Below, in pieces: positions 25,103-35,392 of a DNA stretch of 64,000 bases. The stretch spans positions 1,240,001-1,304,000 of the forward strand of contig OX596344.1 in assembly GCA_951394405.1 (NCBI GenBank), written 5' to 3'. Made by a program: the position numbers and the translations under genes. Source of the stretch: Coprinellus micaceus (taxonomy: Eukaryota; Basidiomycota; Agaricomycetes; Agaricales; Psathyrellaceae). The notes beneath the pieces are model-generated. The model had not been told where the DNA came from. It did not search any database and saw nothing but the letters and a program-made list of their open reading frames with translations. Position 1 is the stretch's first letter. The number at the start of each line of letters is the position of its first letter.

Positions 25103-25513
25103 TCTGTTACCCACTTGAAGGCCGGTGTAGTAGCGTAGCCGTTCTATTACGCCCATTTACGAATGCCTCAGTAGAAATATAATGTTTCTTAGGCCCCAGA
25201 GAACCACCCGTACAGCTGGGGAAGAAGATTTGGCTCCGCACAAAATAAGCGCCCGTCGCCGAAACGTTCGTCATGGCGGCTCATGCTGCCGATCGACTCT
25301 AGGGGGATGTCAATGCTACCATCAGACTGAGGAAAATGCAACGTACGGCTATTACTTGGCTTCGAGGCTGGCGTGAACGCAGGGCACGAACCCTTGAACC
25401 CTCATGCCGGACTTGGTGCGTTTCACGCAGCGACGCCCAGGAGACGACGATTGGATTGGCTTCATGCAGAACGAAGTTGTGAGAATTATACACATCCATT
25501 TGGCTCGCGTATT

Positions 25514-26708
25514 CTAGTCTCCAAAACGCATCTCCACTTCCTTCAGCTCCTCTCGAAAAGCCTCAGACACCCTGTCTGCAACTAGGTGTAACGCATTTTC
25601 CCCCCGTACGTCCGCGAGCTTGACGGGCTTGTATGGGCAACTAGCGTCCGTGGCTATGAGTCGGCATTCCCCGCAGTACAACCTGCCATTGACATCGCCG
25701 GGCCGTCTGATTAGGCGGTGCTCGCGACGACCATCGTACAAACAACGCCCGCAGAGGAGGGTTTCCAGATCGTGCTGGTAGGGTACCTGCGCTCGAGACC
25801 AGAGGATTAACAGGGCCGTTTCCAAGCCGAGTCCTTTGATTTGTTCTAGTGATACCTGGGATAGATCATCCCCGATCAGGGCAACATAGCCGTCTCGGAT
25901 CCACGATGAGATACCGTGCTCTCTCCCCAACTCGACTTTCTCAATTGGCGATAGGTTGAAGGTTTCTAGTTTCTCCTTGGAACTCCTGGCAAGCTAAACA
26001 CGCCCGAGAGTTTCTTTAGCGTATGCAAGGCTCAAGGCGCGTGTCAGGACGTCGTACCTCCCGCATATCCGACTTTCTTCCCAGTCCCAACAAATGAATG
26101 CACTGTTCTTTGGACAGGTCGGTGGAGGACACCAGCTTTTTCTTAGCGATGGCTGCAACCTAAAGGGGAGGTACGTCGGGATTAGCAAGCCATGCAGTAC
26201 GTCTGTGATATGCGTACCTCTGGCATGTCCCACATCAGTGCCAATCGGATCACATGGATCCATTGCTCGTTTGAAAGATCGGGAGGCCCTATCAACCGCC
26301 TGAATGGCATACTTCCAGGTCACCTCAAGAAGTGACGTGAGGCCAACACCAGTCGTTCAATCTCACCTTGGCTGTATAACTTCCAACAGACTCTCGAACT
26401 CGCTCCTCGTACAACCGCACAGCTTGATCGGGTTATCGTCGCTGTCACCTTCCCTGAGGCCGCCGTCTAGCCCCTGCGGAAGCGAAAACATGTCTCGAAA
26501 CACGGATTGAGACCATTGCACAAATCCGTATTTGCAAACGCGATAGAGAGTTCCTTCCACCTTCAGCCGCGCGTTAGCGTACCCAGGCATCGGGACCGTT
26601 GGATGCAAGTCCACTTGGTAAGCTCACTCCAAAGACGACTGTGTCGTAGTAGTACGTCTCGCTCCTGACGGACGCGTCCCCGGATGATGGTGCCAGCTGC
26701 GTCGACAT
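25514..26708 (-). CDS. BTB/POZ-like protein, paralogue with duplicated exon (copy 2)
   Basis: Five exons on the minus strand: 26708-26628, 26560-26367, 26299-26218, 26159-26058, 25993-25514; 312 residues. It follows copy 1 block by block (VEGTLYRVCKYGF; CGCTRSEFESLLEV; EQWIHVIRLALMWDMPE; IEKVELGREHGI; LETALLILWSR; CGRC and CGEC zinc pairs). Exon 4 is extra relative to copy 1 and resembles exon 3: DLSKEQCIHLLGLGRKSDMRE against DLSNEQWIHVIRLALMWDMPE. The two genes share intron positions and converge on a 411-bp gap. Confidence 0.7.
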
Positions 26709-27170
26709 CTCTGGATTACAGGCGGAGGTAACGTAGGGGCAGGTGGTGAGCAGAAAGGCAGCTACGCTTAGGCTCATACGATATGGGTAAGTAGATACCA
26801 TCATACCTCGAAATGGGTTCAGAACTACGGGCCGTCGTGATAGGGCATAGGATTTATGGATGCGCAGGGGGTGTCAACGTCCTGCATGCAGCCCAGGCAA
26901 AGTGATCATGTTCCTGAGCGCTCAGATGTGATGCAAGTGATCTCCCAGATAACCTCTTGCCTCGTTCCTAGGGAAGTGATTCGAGTTCTACAGAGAGATT
27001 CAGCGATTGCGTTTATGGGAGGCGTCGAGGATGGGTAGTAAGAGCGTCAGCCACATCAAATATGTGAGAGACTTAGCTTTGGCAACTAAGGTTAGGGCTT
27101 CCGCAATTTGGGTGGACCTGAATGGACGCCGATCCTCGGTTCGAACTTGCACACCCGTCACAGCTCGCCA
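26709..27170. other. Intergenic gap with left flanking repeat
   Basis: Divergent promoter space between the second BTB gene and the Crinkler-type gene. It holds the left copy of a degenerate repeat (about 26995-27155). Confidence 0.6.
26995..27155 (+). repeat. Degenerate direct repeat, left copy
   Basis: Shares blocks in the same order with 29380-29526: a start resembling GATTGCGTTTATGGGAGGCG against GGTTGCGTATATGGGAGACG, GTCGAGGAT, TGAGAGACTT, GGCAACTAAGGTTAGG against GGCGACTAAGGTTAGG, and a terminal GGTTCGAAC or AGTTCGAAC. The last motif resembles a tRNA-type B box, so a SINE-like origin is possible. Confidence 0.6.
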
Positions 27171-29162
27171 ATGCCAACCACGCCCATCATGAAACTGTTA
27201 CTCAAGTGCTACTTTCCGGCGGAGCCACCGTTTTTCACGCAAATCTTCGCTGAGGGCGACCACACGGTCAGCTGGCTGGTGGACGAGGTCCTCGAGGAGC
27301 TCGAGAAGAGCGGCTACGATGTGCAATGGAACGACCTCGTGCTGTACAAGGTGTGTCTGCCACCTAGTCTACGATGCCAAACGACTGACCCTGGGTAGGC
27401 GGATGTTAAGATAGAGCCCGAGGCGGATCTGACAGACCGTGTCATTCAGTGGCTTCGCATCCAGCCACAGGCAGCCGAGCTCTGTGTTATGACGGTCCTC
27501 GACGAGGTGTTCACCGAAGCCCTGCCGCGGGGTACTCTCCATATCATCGCCGCCAACGCCGAGGGTGCGTTTTTTTCAGGTATTTCCATACCCCTCCCCA
27601 GCCCCCTCACCCCGTTTCAGTCAAGGAGCTATTCGACCATATTGGCGATCCTCGAGCGCGGTCTCGGATACGGATTAGGAAAAGTACGAGTCCACCCACT
27701 TGTCGCTCGTTCAATCCTCATTCTTTTCGCAGAGCTCGGCGAGCGGTTCGGCGAACTATCGTCCAGCCCCTCCCCATCTGCAGTCGTCGGGAGCGCTGAA
27801 GCATTGGAAAAGTTCCTCAATGCCGACGGCCATCCTGTGTGCCTCGATCAAATCCCAGCGGCCATGTTCAGCCCACCGCTTGCGCACTTACAACGGGACC
27901 TCGCCGAGCTTGACCACCTCGAGGTGACCGAACATGATGTCAGCCACGCGTCTAGCTTCCTCGGCGGTATAATCATGTTTTATCACAATGAGAACAGTCG
28001 CCGGGACGCCATCCGGCGTCACGTCGACAGCTTAATCGGGGAGCCTGGTCAGTGGGAGCAAGGACTTGATCGGGCGGGGAACACCCAGCCTGATGCGAGT
28101 TGGTGGCAAGGCAAGTTCCCTGTCGCAATCCTGGAGCTGAAAGATGCCCCTGGTATCGGCGGAGATCCTTTTGTTCAAAGCATCGCCGACTACAGCAAGA
28201 TTGTGTCGGACCCCCAGGTGCGGCAGCATACATCCACGTCCGTACCTCCGTTGACGCGTCCTTTCTAGCTTGCGTGTTTTCAAGGATCCTGCAATTTCCC
28301 TGTCTTGCTTCTCGGTCTCTCGGGGCATCGGATCGAGATTGGCGTGGCTGTCTGTGTTGGCTCGATCTATGCGTCCAGGCTTGTCGCCTTCGACATCACC
28401 CCCGGCTTTCACTTGTCCGAGAACATCATCCGTGTGGCTCGCATCTTCAAGTGCCTTTCATCGTGTCGAGCGGCGCTGGCAACGCACTACCGCGCAGTTC
28501 AGGGCAACCGCACGACTATTGCGGCAATCTATCCCGACCCAACCTCGGCCTCTAGCAATGCATTGCCGCGCCTGACCTACCACGGCGTCCTCTTGCGAAC
28601 CGGCGAGCACGTTTCGACCAGCTTGCCAGACCTGGGAATTGGGACCACCGCACTGTACCGGGCTACCCTTGGTGATGATGCTACCCCTGATGGTGCTACT
28701 GAGGTCATCGTCAAGTTTGCGAGTCGATACGGTGAAGCAGCCCACCGCCTCTTATCCGATGCCAACCTGGCCCCGAAGCTCTACTGGTGTGGGCCAATCA
28801 TCGGGGGCCTGAAGATGGTCGTCATGGAACATCTCGAAGACGGTGAATCAATCTGGCAACTGCGAGACGGTTCGAAGCCGAAACCTGTTCCCGAAGCTGT
28901 CTTGAAGGATGTTAAAAAGGCACTGGGGCTCTTGCATGAGAATGGGTTTGTGTTCGGAGACTTGCGAGACGCGAATGTTGTTTCATCCAAGGAGCGAGGG
29001 TTTCTCGTTGATTTCGATTGGGCTGGGAAGGACGGAGAGGACAGATACCCGGCTGCGCTCAATGAAGGAAATAAGTGGCATGCCGACGTTCGTGCGCACG
29101 CCGTTATGAGGAAGGCGCATGATATGTATCAGTTCGAGCAGTTGGAGGCTCAGCTGAAGTAG
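27171..29162 (+). CDS. Crinkler-type protein with nuclease-like middle and protein-kinase-like domain
   Basis: Five exons: 27171-27350, 27399-27564, 27621-27683, 27733-28217, 28269-29162; 595 residues. The first 110 residues resemble the ubiquitin-like Crinkler header (KLLLKCYF...NDLVLYKADVKIEP). The middle has VAILELKDAPGIGGDPFVQ followed by a hydrophobic strand (LGLSGHRIEIGVAV), as in the PD-(D/E)XK-like segment of fungal Crinkler proteins. The C-terminal third is a divergent kinase: EVIVKFASRYG (Lys strand), MVVMEHLEDG (hinge), LLHENGFVFGDLRDANV (catalytic loop, with Gly-Asp instead of His-Arg-Asp) and FLVDFDWAG (metal-binding loop). Members of this class are thought to act in the nucleus or in non-self conflict; the role here is not known. 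An alternative start is the ATG at 27189. Confidence 0.65.
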
Positions 29163-29960
29163 TCTTTCGTATCCTTTCGAGACCTTTTGTACCATGGCTC
29201 CCAGAATCCCATTACATTTGCCACCCACTCATTTTCACTGGACCTTCACACCACAACACCCCCATAAGTGATTCAGAGAAGGCTGAAAGGAGAGTGCACG
29301 GGCAAAGGCCTCGCAATTACGTGGAGTACATTGGGCTAAACATAAATAAATAAATAAAGGGCGAGAACGTACATCGGCAGAGGTTCTACGGTTGCGTATA
29401 TGGGAGACGTCGAGGATAAAGTCCATCGGCGTACCTTGATATGAGTCGTGAGAGACTTTGGCGACTAAGGTTAGGTGTTCCGCGATTTGGAGGGTTCGTC
29501 AATTCTCAGTTCGAACCTTCACCCCGATATTCTTTCATGGCCACTCTGGTCGGCTTGAGCGGTCTACCGCTTGGTAGGATACCGAAGGCTGTTCAAAAAG
29601 TGCACTTGTACAACACACACTTCATTATCTGGGGTTTTACCTCACACATCGGGATCATGCCTCTCAGAGACCCGCAACAAGAAGCCACACATCCTCATAC
29701 CCTCTCGGAACGTTGCCCGTGGGGTTCCATGACTAAATGTCCTAATTCTAGGGATATTTTCCTGGTTCTGTAGGGGACCCAGGGATTCGCCTTAACTCCG
29801 GCGGATGACGCACCAGAGCTGACAATTCCAAAAACCGGTGTAGGCCCAACTCCCATTGGCCCCAGTGTAAGCATATTCCTATTCATATTGGGTACACGAT
29901 AAATGTTGACTGCGCTGTGAGCAAGTCCCTGTTTAGCACCCCAAAGCAAAAGAAACCCCA
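29163..29960. other. Intergenic region with right flanking repeat
   Basis: Contains the right copy of the repeat (29380-29526) and a short TAAA run near 29345. A minus-strand frame at 29695-29979 is not linked to any gene. Confidence 0.55.
29380..29526 (+). repeat. Degenerate direct repeat, right copy
   Basis: Partner of the repeat at about 26995-27155, in the same orientation, ending in AGTTCGAACC. The two copies bracket the Crinkler-type gene about 2.4 kb apart. Confidence 0.6.
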
Positions 29961-31138
29961 TCAAGCATTGAAAATCCACCTGGACAATCGAGAAAGTTGG
30001 TCGAGCAACGAATACGCCAGCCTTTGAATACGTTGCGAGAGATGTTGCACATCCTTCTCCGCTTCTCCCAATCTCCGTTTCCGATCCGAACCCGAATCCG
30101 ACTCTCCCTCCACGCTTTCTTGGAGCGCCAGCACGTCCTCCTCTGCTTTTCGGTATTTCTCCAGAGCGGCTCGGAGATCTGCGGCGGCCTGCGTATCCCT
30201 AACGTTTATAGAGTTCCTTTCGATTCGCCGCACTTCTGACAAGAGTCCGTCAACGGCCCTTTCCTCCATCTCTTTCAAGATGGAATCGATAATCGCCCAC
30301 GCGTTGGTCTCCACCTGGCTGACCTTGGGATCGTCCTGGGAACCCCCCTTCAGTCGCATGACTCTCGCGCCTTTCTCTCCCTGTCGGACTGGCTTCAAGA
30401 CGTTCTTCCAGTGCACCTCTTGGTACTGAGACTCTCTCTTTACGCACACCTCTTCATCTTCGTATCCCCACTTCGACGTCACGAACACGACTGCGCTGAA
30501 GGGCACCTTGTCGTCATAGAGCTGGTTTAGTTGCTCGAGCTTCTTCTGGAACCCATCAGGCCGTGACCGGGTCACTGATATGTCGTGCAGGTAAATCAGC
30601 CCGCCGACGACCGTCCCTTTGGGGTACCTTGAAGCAAATCAGCGTCAGTAACGTTGGGCTCTTTGAATGCGGGAACGTGACTTGCGATTGCTTCAGCCAG
30701 TTGGCAAGTCGCTTCAGAATTTGGTAGTCGCCATTGGTATCCGGGTCAGAATCGAAGCCTGGGCAATCGACGAGGATGATTCTGCGGCCACGAAGGTGCC
30801 CATAATTTCCGGTATGCCCGTCGATAGTGATCGACTGGATACAGGTCGTGCATGACGCCAAGGTATTGCCCTCTGTAGCCTCTTCCATCTGGCCCACATA
30901 CCGAAGAACTTTGTTGATGAGCTGCGCCCTCATTGGTCAGTACTATTCGTGTCCATCGCCTAGCAGTAACTCACGTAGCTCTTCCCTGCACCGGTATCGC
31001 CTATCACACTGGGAAGCAGCATTCAGGCGCGTCCGAAGAGTAGGCATATCTGTGAACTCACGGGATCACAATATCGGTCGGCCTGGCGTCCACCAGACGG
31101 GGGTCGCTAACCTTGTCGCGGTTGGGGAGTTTTGCCAT
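29961..31138 (-). CDS. P-loop GTPase-like protein, tandem paralogue 1
   Basis: Four exons on the minus strand: 31138-31062, 31008-30975, 30921-30686, 30627-29961; 337 residues. Walker A/G1 is GDTGAGKS, encoded on a 34-nt micro-exon as in both neighbours. G3 is VDCPGFD. A G4-like segment reads VFVTSKWG, where the usual Asp is missing. The last 120 residues are a charged helical region. The third intron uses a GC donor (TC then GCAAGT at 30685), at exactly the position where paralogues 2 and 3 have GT. The family looks like the basidiomycete-expanded G-domain proteins related to the AIG1/septin type; no specific function is known. It shares strand, intron positions and order with the next two genes. 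Confidence 0.75.
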
Positions 31139-31618
31139 CGCTGTGATACGAAGGGGAATGGGGTGGGGTAGACCCCGTCGAGTGAGTTATATATGCGCAA
31201 CTGGTACGCACTCACCTTAAGCACCGAACATTTGGGGGTCCTTCTCAAGCCCCGCCTGATAACGAGCTACGCACTCCACCCGTCTGGTTCATGCTTCGAA
31301 CACTTCCTGTCCCGAACATTATGTTCCTTGACATATGGGCCATCGATGGGACAGACTCGCCAACTTGGTACCACTTTCATCGTCCAAGGCCGCCGCCACC
31401 TGCAGTTCGGCCCGCCTCGTTCATTCCATTTAGCGTTGGCTAAAATGCGCGGATCCCGGACCTCTTGCTCAACTGAGAAAGAACGAATAGAACATACCGG
31501 CACGAGTCTGCCAAATGAAGCATACGCAGCTATTTCATTCGTGCTTAGGCAAAGTAAGTTGGTGTGACTATCACATAACCGACTAAATGCAGAACGGACC
31601 ATAGGTTATTGGATGAAT
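31139..31618. other. Intergenic spacer between GTPase paralogues
   Basis: Promoter side of paralogue 1 and 3' side of paralogue 2. No gene was recognised. Confidence 0.5.
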
Positions 31619-32842
31619 CTACGGGAACGGTGCTATAGATCCATTATAGATCATCTTGAACATAGAGAAGACCTCCAAAGCAAAGAGATACATGGTATCT
31701 AGAGTTGTTAGCTGATTCATGAGGCGGGACAGGTCTTCCACGGACTCTTTGAAGAGCTGCGGGGTATCGTCTGTGCCAGTCTTCGAAAGAAGCTCAGATA
31801 CGCGGGTCGTAGATTCCTTCAAACCCAGTATCAGCTTCCTTGTGAAGTCTGGGTCACGGATTGTTTTCCCCTTGATCGCCGACCTTGTCTGTCGGCAGGC
31901 GGCCAGAAACCGCTCTCCCGCCAACTGGTCTGCTCGTCTGAGGGCGCGGTCCAGAATTCCTAATGCGTCGACCTTCTCATCGGCGCCCGCGTCAAACCTC
32001 ATCATCATCGCACCATCCATCCCTTCCTGCTTGCTGGTGAGACTGTCCCAGTGCTCGAGAGCCAACTCAGCTTCCCTCTCTTTTCCATGCTCAGCCTTCA
32101 CGTTTTTCCACTTCGTCGTTGCCAGGATCACCGAAGCGAGGGGTATATCAAAGCCGAGGAGTTGGTTGATGATACTGAAGTATTTTTTGGGCACCTCGCC
32201 TGAAGCTCTGTCGAGTGAGATGTCGTGGAGGTAGATGATGCCCCCGAGGTTGACTTGAGACATTTTACCCTTGGGAAACCTGGCCAACATGAAAGGTCAG
32301 TTCTCATGTTAGTAACCACCATGAATCGGCAGCGCTGACCATGTCTCGGATAGCCAGGAAGCCAAGCCCTTGAGCTTGTCGAGGTCGGTGCAGTTCCGGG
32401 CTATCTCGCCTTGGTCAAATCCGGGCGTTTCTACGATGACGATTCTAGTTCCCAGGCCCTCGATATGCGGATAGCGCGTGGCTATCGTGTAGCGTTCGAG
32501 GGGATGAATAACGACAGGCTCAAATTTGAAGCCACTCTGAGTTGCCAACGCTTGGTTGACCTTCGCACTCCTCGTGCTCCCCAGTGCTGAGAGGAGCGTT
32601 CGCGTGAACTACGCCCGGCATTCCGTAAGCGCTTCTCGCTTTTCATCTCGTATATGACTCACATAGCTCTTTCCTACACCGCTCGCTCCCATGACCCTGT
32701 GTAAAGAAGTGAGCACCCACAAGTAAAGAATGTTAGGTTTGAATGGGACTAACAGAATCACGATGTCAGACCGCAGACCCTTCCCTGAATCACTTCCCAA
32801 CGCGCCCGGTGTGTTGCGTGTCACTTCCCTAATACCTACCAT
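31619..32842 (-). CDS. P-loop GTPase-like protein, tandem paralogue 2
   Basis: Four exons on the minus strand: 32842-32754, 32696-32663, 32608-32340, 32279-31619; 350 residues. G1 is GASGVGKS on a 34-nt exon, G3 is VETPGFD, and the G4-like segment is ILATTKWK. The block GGIIYLHDISLD matches GGLIYLHDIS in paralogue 1 and GGVVYLHDVT in paralogue 3. The C-terminal 130 residues are helical, ending SMFKMIYNGS. All introns are GT-AG and phases match those of the neighbours. Confidence 0.75.
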
Positions 32843-32854
32843 ATTGTCGTGCAG

Positions 32855-33152
32855 ATGAATGCGGATACGAACCTCAAGATCGAAGACGGGTGGAAGTCAG
32901 TTTCGATTGGAACCCTTTTAGCGGGCGAGGTGGGGGTGGAGGCAGGTCGAAACGTGTTCTCGGATCCGAACCTCATTGACAAGGTATGTCGGGTAAATGC
33001 AGCTCTTCGATCGCTCCCTCCAAATGAATACTTACGAACTCTGGAAATAGGCAAGGTGGCCTGCGCCAACGAGCCGGGCAGAGCTGATCAAGGAAGATAC
33101 GGGCCTCGAGGCACCCCCGTGTGTGATCGCAGAGTTTCCATGTTACCCCTGA
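32855..33152 (+). CDS. Possible small gene or gene fragment
   Basis: Two exons, 32855-32983 and 33051-33152, with a GTATGT donor and AATAG acceptor give 76 residues (begins MNADTNLKIEDGWKSVS, later VFSDPNLIDK and RWPAPTS). It reads like real protein but ends quickly and I recognise no family. It lies head-to-head with GTPase paralogue 2, 12 bp away, so it may instead be an old fragment or promoter DNA. Confidence 0.3.
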
Positions 33153-33532
33153 ATTCTACTGTACGAATTGACCGTCACACAATGCGGCAGGTATTGTCTG
33201 CGACTCGGTTAGTACAATTTATTATCACTTCCGTATCGTGAGGCGTCCATTCCCGAGCGACGATTTATTGCGATGTCTGTACTAACACCCTCTTCTCGAT
33301 AGGGAGGATATCACCAGCGCTACCGCCGATCGTATCGCACACGACCAAGCGCCCGCATCCCGGAATCAAGGTTTAATCCACCATCAAGACCTATGCATGG
33401 CACAAGAATCACATCTCGTCCCCCGGCGCGAGCATTGCAAGCTTTTAAATTACAACTTGAAGTCCCTCCACCTAACACGCACCGATCCCGGGCCAGTAGC
33501 TGTGCCGGTGGAACAGTGTCCCCGGTAGATAT
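33153..33532. other. Intergenic gap
   Basis: No supported gene. The segment 33533-33625, just right of this gap, holds the displaced C-terminal codons of GTPase paralogue 3. Confidence 0.5.
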
Positions 33533-33627
33533 CTATGATAGGAAGGAGAGGCGGAATCGGTTCCAGGTCGAAAGGCCACCAAATAGCTCGTAGACCTCTC
33601 GCTTCGACTTCTCCAGCTCTCGAGTTA

Positions 33628-34309
33628 CTGGCCTTTGCATATTTCCGTGAAATGTCAAAAGTTTTTGAACACATCACGTGCCCCCGTGCCTAAGCCAAAC
33701 AAATGCGATAAGAGAATTGATACCGCTGCTACGACGAGCGCCTAACTCTTGCAGTCTCCTCCAATGCCCCATCGTCAACCATCCGTATTCCCTCTGAAAA
33801 GTGCGGTCATAGACTGCACTCTCATCGATGAACACAAAAAGCTCAGGATCGGCATACTGTGAAATTCGCGCCTCCCACGCTGCCGGTACCTCCTCATTTC
33901 GTTCCAACGCCTCCTTCTGGACGTGTTTCCGCGTGATACCGAGACGGAAGAGTGCTCTCGACATTGTCGCAATGGAAACGTGACCTGTGCGAAGGCTAAG
34001 TGGGTTATTGACCGAGCCGAACCTGCGCCAATTTTCAATGGTCTTGTGGAACACACCGATCGAACACTGGGCTTGCAACCGTATCTCGTCCATAATGAGG
34101 CGGTCATCGAAGTACCAGCTTACTATGCGAGCCTTCAGGTCATCGGAGAGGACAGGTGGCATGGCGGTTCTATGCTCAACGGGGTCGAGATGAACGTCTA
34201 GCGCGTCATCGCGATTATCGCCGCCTTATCGCATTTGTTTGGCTCAGGCACGGGGGCACGTGATGTGTTCAAAAACTTTTGACATTTCACGGAAATATGC
34301 AAAGGCCAG
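33628..34309 (-). mobile_element. Tc1/mariner-type element, internal-deletion derivative
   Basis: 682 bp bounded by 85-bp terminal inverted repeats (33628-33712 and 34225-34309, one mismatch) starting CTGGCCTTTGCATATTTCCG. TA dinucleotides at 33626-33627 and 34310-34311 are the expected target-site duplication. The interior carries a shortened transposase frame on the minus strand. The length is about half that of a full element. Confidence 0.9.
33674..34162 (-). pseudogene. Truncated Tc1/mariner transposase
   Basis: 162 codons. An N-terminal helix-turn-helix-like part (LKARIVSWYFDD; WRRFGSVNNPLS) jumps directly to HVSIATMSRALFRLGITRK, so the segment normally between them is missing. The motif FVFIDESAVYD holds the first catalytic Asp of the DDE domain. 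The frame then ends without the later catalytic residues. It cannot encode a complete DDE enzyme. Confidence 0.85.
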
Positions 34310-35392
34310 TAACACAGCAACATCCTCTTGCGTCACCGAACCCTCCTTCGGTGCCAGCGCCCGGAAGTGCAGCATCACGGACTTATCAAGGGCTCTCTTC
34401 AGGTCCTGCCTGATTCCCTCGTCCTTGATCCGCAGACTTTCGAAGGATTTCTGTGCTTGACGCAGGCTTTCCAGTGCTGCTTCTCCTACGAATTTGTCAA
34501 ACCGTTGGAGAATGGGATCGATAACCTCCAGGGCGCTCTTCTCCTCTGTTTCAATAGTCCCCGGCTCGGGCCTAAACTTCAACGCTTTCGCCCCTTCTTT
34601 CCTGTCCTTCGACTCAATTAATTCGGCCCAGTAGCTCTCCACCATCTGTTTCTCTCTCGCGCTGAATATTGCACTCTCTTTCCTACCCCATTTTGCCGTC
34701 ACGAGAACGACTGAGCCCAAAGGAACCTGCCCATCCAGAAGGCTCTTTAAGATACGGAGGTTCCTTGTGGTCACGTTGGGGAGTTTGTCTCGGGTGACAT
34801 CGTGAAGATAAACGACGCCTCCGATCAAGAATGTATTCTCCGGGTCAGAGAGAGCTTTAGGGTAGCTACAGAGCGCCTACGGTCAGTGGCTTCTACACTG
34901 AACTCATGACGACATTTGACTGACGATCGTTTTATCCAGCTCGCCAAGCGTTTCAAAACCTCAAGATCCGAGCTTGTAGGTCCTGTATCGAGGCCAGGTG
35001 TGTCGACGATGACGAACCTTGCGTGCTTTGCCTCCGCGTTGATATGAGGGTATTTTCCGACCCAGCCTCTCTCGAGCACGATAACGGGCTCAATCCCAAG
35101 AGTACACGGGCTCAGCGAATCGCCTTCCGAAACCCTTTTCACACTACCTATAGCGGACAGGAGTGTGTTGACGAACTGTTTGGGAAGGTCAGTGTACTCG
35201 ATGGAATCCTATCCCTCTATCACTCACATAGCTCTTCCCAGTACCACTCGCTCCCACGACCCTGGCCAGCCTCGTGGATAAGCCAACGAGGAGATCACAA
35301 CTAGAACGCACTCACAAAATCAGTACATCTCTCGCTTTGTCCCCGATGAAACTCGTGTCGACCTGGGAGCATCTTCTCTGGTCTTGACTCAT
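34244..35392 (-). CDS. P-loop GTPase-like protein, tandem paralogue 3, C-terminus replaced by transposon
   Basis: Four exons on the minus strand: 35392-35316, 35261-35228, 35175-34925, 34865-34244; 327 residues as it stands. G1 is GASGTGKS on a 34-nt exon, G3 is VDTPGLD, and the G4-like segment is VLVTAKWG. After EDVAVL (34310) the frame enters the right inverted repeat of the mariner derivative and takes 22 foreign codons (LAFAYFREM...) before a stop at 34244. Removing the element and one TA joins the gene in frame to 33625-33533, which reads TRELEKSKREVY then LSTWNRFR before TAG. That end resembles paralogue 1 (LSRLSRWIF). The present product therefore lacks its original last helix but keeps the G domain. 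Confidence 0.75.

Noticed and set aside
27130..27150. A tRNA gene suggested by GGTTCGAAC
   Set aside because: No matching A box or cloverleaf stems could be drawn around it or around the partner at 29508.
33623..34312. A possible inverted duplication of the GTPase 3' end rather than a transposon
   Set aside because: The shared sequence begins exactly next to a TA on both sides, encloses a transposase fragment, and its codons do not match the paralogues' C-termini, whereas the sequence beyond the left TA does.
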